Origin: CAYPPG01 sp964412555
GTDB taxonomy: Bacteria; Hinthialibacterota; Hinthialibacteria; Hinthialibacterales; Hinthialibacteraceae
Length of the DNA stretch: 63,403 bases
Direction of reading: 5' to 3'
Assembly: GCA_964412555.1 (NCBI GenBank)
Contig: CAYPPG010000047.1
Span: 1 to 63,403, forward strand
Part shown: in pieces, positions 59,749-63,403 of the stretch
How the letters are laid out: each line of letters starts with the position of its first letter
Position numbering within the stretch: the stretch's first letter is position 1
Notes under the pieces: generated by a model
Databases searched by the model: none
What the model was told of the DNA's origin: nothing
Seen by the model: only the letters and a program-made list of their open reading frames with translations
Translations under genes and position numbers: made by a program

Positions 59749-60961
59749 ACCCAACCATTCCCAAAAACTACCTGAAATAAAAACCAAAACTCCTGTTCCG
59801 CGCCGTATCGGAACTTCCAAAGCGATTCTATTCGGAACGATTGCCTGCTTGCTGTGTGTTTTAGCAGTCTTCACGGCACTGGAATTGACCTTTCGATCGA
59901 TTTACGAGCGGGCAGAGTCTCTCGACTGGCTTCGTTTTCATCCGACCCGGCTGTATATCAACAATCCGGATCGGCCGAAAGTATATTGGAATACGGAATG
60001 GAATGTCAATTCGCAGGGATTGCGCGGACCGGAACTCGGCCCTAAATCCAAACCGCGGATTTACTGCCTGGGTGATTCGAGCACATTCGGGTATCGCGCA
60101 TCGTATGCTGAATGTTATCCCGGCCGTTTAAATAGATTGCTGAAGGAATATGAAACGATCAATGGGGGGACGTTCGGATATACGAGTTTTCAGGGATTGA
60201 AGCAGTTCGAGGAACTTAAACCACAGATCAAGCCCGATATCGTCACTATCGCATTCGGCTTCAATGATCGCCGTTATGTCGTGCGTCCGGATTTGATTGA
60301 CAGTGAAGAGACTTTTACTACACTCTATCAGCGATACAGCCTGCATATGTTTCTCAGTCATAGCCGGTTTTATCAAGTCTTGATGCACACGCGAATGGAA
60401 AACCGGCTGCGCAAACATCCGCCGATCACGACGCTTGTTCCGCGAGTCGACACACTTCAGTACCGCAAGAATATCGAAACAATCATCACGCAATGTCAGA
60501 AAGAGAATATCAAAGTCATACTGATTGGAATCGGAGACCATCCGGAAATGTTTCGGATCGTGAACGAAGGGGCGTTGGCGCTCGAAAAGGGGGAAAGAGA
60601 AAAAGCCATTGTACTTTTCCAAAGGGTGCGGGAAGGAAGATTTTCCGAAGACGCGCAAGTGATTGCAACGTATTTGCAAACGATCGCGTTACAAGCGATG
60701 GGAAATTTCGAAGAAGCGGATGCCAGGCAGTTCGATTATCCGCATTATTATCATTTTCCCGGTGTCAATCCGATTCGCACTGCGCACAGTTATTTTCGAG
60801 CGCTCAAGGAGTTAGGAAAGACCTATGATTTACCGGTGATTTTTTATCTGGATTTGATTAAGGATGATCCTAAATATTATATTGACGAGTGTCACCCATC
60901 AATCGAAGGGTATCGCATTTTGGCAGAAACAATCGCAGAAACAATCAAGTCCTATGATTAG
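59738..60961 (+). CDS. Membrane-anchored SGNH/GDSL-family hydrolase
   Basis: A 407-residue protein with an N-terminal transmembrane helix (about residues 28-48) and a periplasmic SGNH domain. Block I reads Cys-Leu-Gly-Asp-Ser-Ser-Thr with the catalytic Ser. The block III Asn lies in Ala-Phe-Gly-Phe-Asn-Asp-Arg. The catalytic Asp and His lie in Asp-Glu-Cys-His-Pro-Ser near the C-terminus. Such enzymes often O-acetylate or deacetylate envelope glycans. The start ATG overlaps the stop of the preceding nucleotidyltransferase gene (ATGAAAAATAA), so the pair is translationally coupled. A helical insertion with a TPR-like look sits before the final catalytic block. Confidence 0.8.
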   Translation: MKNKPNHSQKLPEIKTKTPVPRRIGTSKAILFGTIACLLCVLAVFTALELTFRSIYERAESLDWLRFHPTRLYINNPDRPKVYWNTEWNVNSQGLRGPELGPKSKPRIYCLGDSSTFGYRASYAECYPGRLNRLLKEYETINGGTFGYTSFQGLKQFEELKPQIKPDIVTIAFGFNDRRYVVRPDLIDSEETFTTLYQRYSLHMFLSHSRFYQVLMHTRMENRLRKHPPITTLVPRVDTLQYRKNIETIITQCQKENIKVILIGIGDHPEMFRIVNEGALALEKGEREKAIVLFQRVREGRFSEDAQVIATYLQTIALQAMGNFEEADARQFDYPHYYHFPGVNPIRTAHSYFRALKELGKTYDLPVIFYLDLIKDDPKYYIDECHPSIEGYRILAETIAETIKSYD

Positions 60962-60986
60962 TGATTTTCGTTGGATAGGAAAGAGG

Positions 60987-61021
60987 AAAAAGGGGATACG
61001 GTATTTGTGTATCCCCTTTTT
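60987..61021. terminator. Bidirectional intrinsic terminator
   Basis: AAAAAGGGGATAC and GTATCCCCTTTTT form a perfect 13-bp stem with a nine-base loop, giving a T-run on both strands. It separates the SGNH gene from the convergent beta-helix gene and should stop both. Confidence 0.85.
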
Positions 61022-61033
61022 GAATTTGTTGGT

Positions 61034-62572
61034 TTAATAAATCATGAAATCATGTACAGATGTTCCGCCAAAATCAGCGCCCACATCTGCAGCCGCTCCG
61101 GAGGCGACTGTGTACGGCGGACCGGCGAAAGGATCATTCGGATTGATCGATGGATTGTCGAAAGTCACAGTGGATTCGGTTCCCTGAATGTCAACATTGG
61201 GAAGTTTGGCATCTTCTTCCACAATCACGTTATTGCCGTCAAAGACATTGTTCGAACCGGTTACAGTCAGGTTTTGAATGAGACCGTCGTCGATTGCATC
61301 ATCCGATTCAAAAAAACTTCCGCTGGCATCATCGGCAGTGAGTACAGCGACATTGGAATTTTGGAAAATACAATTATCGACGGTAGCGGTACGTGCCCGG
61401 CCGGCACTGTCCACGAAGCGAATCACGACAGGATTGTCGACAAAGGTGCAGCCTTCGATGGTCACCGGCGGATCGGTGCCGTCATTGCGGATGCGAATCG
61501 CTGCGGCACTGGAACTGAATCCGAACGTGCCATCAAGCAGATCGGAATCTATATTATCGACAAAGAGAGAATTCGTCACCGTCAGTTCCGGAGTAAAGCC
61601 GGATCGGCCTACTGTTTCCACCGCTCCTGCATCGGCCCCCTCATCACCCGGTTGCTTCATGTTATTGTGAAAAATTGAAGACTCGACTAGAAACGTTCCT
61701 TTGCCGGAAGCTCTTAAGCCGTGGAGATTGGTGGTAAGATAGGAATTTCTTACTTCGATATTATTCGCTTGATCCCGTCCACGAATGATCATGGCCACAT
61801 CATTGTTATTAAACGTGCAACCATCGAACGTGGCTTGGAAGGGCACATCTTCGAGATTCACTCCGGCGGCATCCGCATCACCTTGTGAATAGCCATGAAA
61901 GTAAATGGCGTCGACATTACCGCGTTGGTCACCCACTTGCCCGTTGAATTCGCAATTGTTGAAGGTATACGTGTTATCGACACCTTTGCCGGCGGCATCA
62001 ACAGCGTTATTGAAGTTAATCAGCGCTTCACCAGGGGTGACAACATCCTGATGGGCGAAAAGAACATTGTTGAAGACGGCGTTATGAGCCTGACCATTCA
62101 TTCCATATTGATCCGCATCGATGATGGAAGCTTGCAGGATTTCGATATTTTCGACCGTTAAATTTTTCCCATAAAAGGAAAGAGTTGCGATGAAATTATC
62201 GCCAATATCCTCGTTAAACACTCCATAGGCAACCGGATCGATAGTAATGGGATTAATTTTAGGACGATTGCTTGGATCGGCGCCGCGGAGAGTGAATGGG
62301 TCGCGATTTTGCGCGTCGATCTCATCCAAAAATCCGGTGGATGCTTCGTCAATCGGTGGAAGACCGCCTAATACAACTTGCTCGTCATATTCTTCACCAT
62401 CGATGATTTCAACGACATCCGGTTCTCCGTCACTTAATTCTGCTGACGTGAATGAATCAATCGCCGCCTGAATGCTGGTGTAGTCTGCGCCTGATTTACC
62501 AACGGTTTTGGTTGTGGCAAACCCGGTAACAGCCACACTCAAAACAAGCATCAGAATTGAAAAATGCTTCAT
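61034..62572 (-). CDS. Secreted right-handed beta-helix protein
   Basis: A 512-residue exported protein. Residues 1-19 are a signal peptide. The N-terminal part resembles pectinesterase-type starts (Asp-Tyr-Thr-Ser-Ile-Gln-Ala-Ala-Ile-Asp). The body is a parallel beta-helix with many Asn-ladder turns, such as Phe-Asn-Asn-Cys-Glu-Phe-Asn, Phe-Asp-Gly-Cys-Thr-Phe-Asn-Asn-Asn and Ile-Glu-Gly-Cys-Thr-Phe-Val-Asp-Asn. The composition is very acidic and Asn/Asp rich. The catalytic Asp pair of true pectinesterases could not be located. A very strong AAGGAGG lies nine bases before the ATG, suggesting high expression. It probably acts on, or is part of, extracellular polysaccharide material. Confidence 0.75.
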   Translation of the reverse strand: MKHFSILMLVLSVAVTGFATTKTVGKSGADYTSIQAAIDSFTSAELSDGEPDVVEIIDGEEYDEQVVLGGLPPIDEASTGFLDEIDAQNRDPFTLRGADPSNRPKINPITIDPVAYGVFNEDIGDNFIATLSFYGKNLTVENIEILQASIIDADQYGMNGQAHNAVFNNVLFAHQDVVTPGEALINFNNAVDAAGKGVDNTYTFNNCEFNGQVGDQRGNVDAIYFHGYSQGDADAAGVNLEDVPFQATFDGCTFNNNDVAMIIRGRDQANNIEVRNSYLTTNLHGLRASGKGTFLVESSIFHNNMKQPGDEGADAGAVETVGRSGFTPELTVTNSLFVDNIDSDLLDGTFGFSSSAAAIRIRNDGTDPPVTIEGCTFVDNPVVIRFVDSAGRARTATVDNCIFQNSNVAVLTADDASGSFFESDDAIDDGLIQNLTVTGSNNVFDGNNVIVEEDAKLPNVDIQGTESTVTFDNPSINPNDPFAGPPYTVASGAAADVGADFGGTSVHDFMIY

Positions 62573-62845
62573 TATAAAAACCTCCTTACTCTTTTTTGTT
62601 TTTTCTTATTCGTGCAATAAATCACTCAATTCACACTGAAAATTTTCTATTGAATCACCTCCTTGTTGAATGATTGAATAAAATCAGGTCAAGAGATGAA
62701 ACAATCTCTTGCTTCTCATAGACGTCTATACAACACTGCGAAAGATCATTATGAAGTGAAAAATTCATCTTTGCAAGTGAACTTTTATTTTTTTGCCGTA
62801 GAATTATCATCAAATGAAAGAAGTATAGGAATCTACAAAATTACC

Positions 62846-63157
62846 ATGAAACAAGTAAAAGTATTGTATCGAATCCGCTGTACAGCGGAAGAAGTAGAAC
62901 AAGCAAGCCGGGATATTGCTTTCGAACAAACCGTCGAAGTACCGGAAGCGTTAGTGACATCAACAGCGATCCTTGAAGAGGTAGTGGGAAAAGTACACTC
63001 AATCGAACCGGTACCCGAGCAACCGAATCAATTTCAAGTTGTGATTGATTACAATCTTGATTTGACCGTTTATCAGCTTCCACAGTTTTTGAACCTAGTT
63101 TATGGCAACATCTCGATCAAAAACAATATACATCTATACGAGCCTCATGTAAAATAG
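62846..63157 (+). pseudogene. RuBisCO-like N-terminal domain only (truncated)
   Basis: A 103-residue product that matches the N-terminal domain of RuBisCO-fold proteins. Ile-Ala-Phe-Glu-Gln-Thr-Val-Glu-Val-Pro-Glu lies near 24-34 and Glu-Val-Val-Gly-Lys-Val near 45. The typical ending Leu-Pro-Gln-Phe-Leu-Asn-Leu-Val-Tyr-Gly-Asn-Ile-Ser lies near 77-89. In complete proteins a Gly-Pro-x-x-Gly-Ile segment and the ~300-residue TIM barrel with catalytic Lys follow. Here a TAG ends the frame just before that point. The frame is open upstream to 62696, but that extension is not conserved. Either a relic or a stand-alone domain; no catalysis is possible without the barrel. Confidence 0.6.
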
Positions 63158-63204
63158 ACCATAGATGCAAGCTAAATCTTCAAAATATACTTTTTCCAGC
63201 AAAT

Positions 63205-63220
63205 GCAGCCTCTCGACTGC
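63205..63220 (-). repeat. Degenerate variable-stem palindrome, copy 13
   Basis: GCAGCC-TCT-CGACTGC: one base lost and one changed in the left arm, but outer ATGCAG/CTGCAT pairing is kept. It lies between the truncated RuBisCO-like frame and the transposase fragment. Confidence 0.5.
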
Positions 63221-63279
63221 ATGAATTGCTCAATTGAACTCTTTTTTACAAATTTGCAGACAAACCACACCTTTTCATC

Positions 63280-63403
63280 TTGAAAAAAGGTCATCCCGGC
63301 ACGAGTCGGGCACGACCGGAAACAATTCACCGGCAAGAATAACACCGTCTGGATCGCTGCCCGGACTGCGGCGGCCCGTTACAGCAGTGCAACGGTAAAC
63401 AAA
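63280..63403 (+). pseudogene. IS66-like transposase fragment with in-frame stop
   Basis: In the frame beginning near 63280 the translation contains Gly-His-Pro-Gly-Thr-Ser-Arg-Ala-Arg-Pro-Glu, a stop codon (TAA, 63340-63342), then His-Arg-Leu-Asp-Arg-Cys-Pro-Asp-Cys-Gly-Gly-Pro-Leu. This is the linker and zinc-knuckle region found near the N-terminus of IS66-type transposases, in which a glutamate usually stands where the stop is. The base composition is more GC-rich than the surroundings. The window ends inside the fragment, so its full extent is unknown. Confidence 0.45.

Noticed and set aside
62648..62665. TGAATCACCTCCTT resembles the 3' end of 16S rRNA
   Set aside because: The match is limited to the anti-Shine-Dalgarno core, which any strong ribosome binding site on the other strand would mimic; no rRNA sequence precedes it.
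4462..63220. Possible CRISPR array from recurring palindromic repeats
   Set aside because: The copies are scattered over the whole window, differ in sequence and have no regular spacers or cas genes.
1..63403. tRNA, rRNA, tmRNA or riboswitch genes
   Set aside because: Intergenic regions were read on both strands by eye and no cloverleaf, rRNA segment or known riboswitch core was recognised; a covariance-model search would be decisive.

Overview
The window reads as a chromosomal segment of an uncultured, Gram-negative, moderate-GC bacterium. LPS-type enzymes (GT9 heptosyltransferase, RfaE2-like adenylyltransferase) and an AsmA-like protein point to an outer membrane. Two Tat-exported sulfatases, an FGE-like/sialidase fusion, a tandem DUF1080 protein, two beta-helix proteins, a dockerin protein and a lone pseudopilin recall Planctomycetes/Lentisphaerae/Sumerlaeota/Hydrogenedentes-like genomes. 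No rRNA is present, so the phylum is inference only.

Layout. 1-400: the 3' end of a PIN-domain (VapC/DUF3368-like) gene. 454-4438: a reverse-strand pair, a HEAT-tailed sulfatase followed by the FGE-like/sialidase fusion. 4754-5710: an AEC-type permease. 5944-8998 (reverse): the classic rpsB-tsf-pyrH-frr cluster, with a structured rpsB leader and a terminator between tsf and pyrH. 9279-17323 (reverse): acyl-CoA ligase, metallophosphoesterase, lytic transglycosylase, DUF58 protein, ligA and a GT87 membrane protein. 17562-18354: a small zinc-ribbon protein converging on a CarD-like regulator. 18559-21910 (reverse): tig-clpP-clpX. 22174-25515 (reverse): GT4, SAM hydrolase-type enzyme and a histidine kinase. 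25631-29582 (forward): Gfo/Idh oxidoreductase, CgeB-like glycosyltransferase and an LPG-synthase-type membrane protein. 29793-31562: GTP-dependent PEPCK with a clear promoter and terminator. 31724-32454: a toxin-antitoxin graveyard (intact HigA-like gene, decayed HigB, truncated YefM/Phd with an intact-looking double TGTACA operator). 32625-41551: exported oxidoreductase and beta-helix protein, DUF2064 transferase, dockerin protein, XdhC, the KtrA/KtrB-type potassium system, PHP phosphoesterase and an Rrf2 regulator. 41977-49156: siroheme-branch dehydrogenase, the complete pyruvate dehydrogenase operon aceE-aceF-lpd, and a divergent lipoate-ligase-like gene that may supply its cofactor. 49302-62572: pseudopilin, heptosyltransferase, AsmA-like protein, CIA30, sulfatase, TPR, DUF1080, RfaE2-like, SGNH and beta-helix genes. 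62846-63403: a lone RuBisCO-type N-terminal domain beside a stop-interrupted transposase fragment.

The most distinctive signal is a dispersed family of short intergenic palindromes. Two 7-base arms flank a three-base loop (AGA or GGA on one strand), followed by a short tail such as GCTCC, GTTAC or TTCTACC. Arm sequences differ greatly between copies while their complementarity is kept. About a dozen copies occur here, including a pair in each of the two spacers of the pyruvate dehydrogenase operon. Second in interest are the relics: the YefM operator that outlived its antitoxin, and the RuBisCO-like domain that ends where the catalytic barrel should begin.
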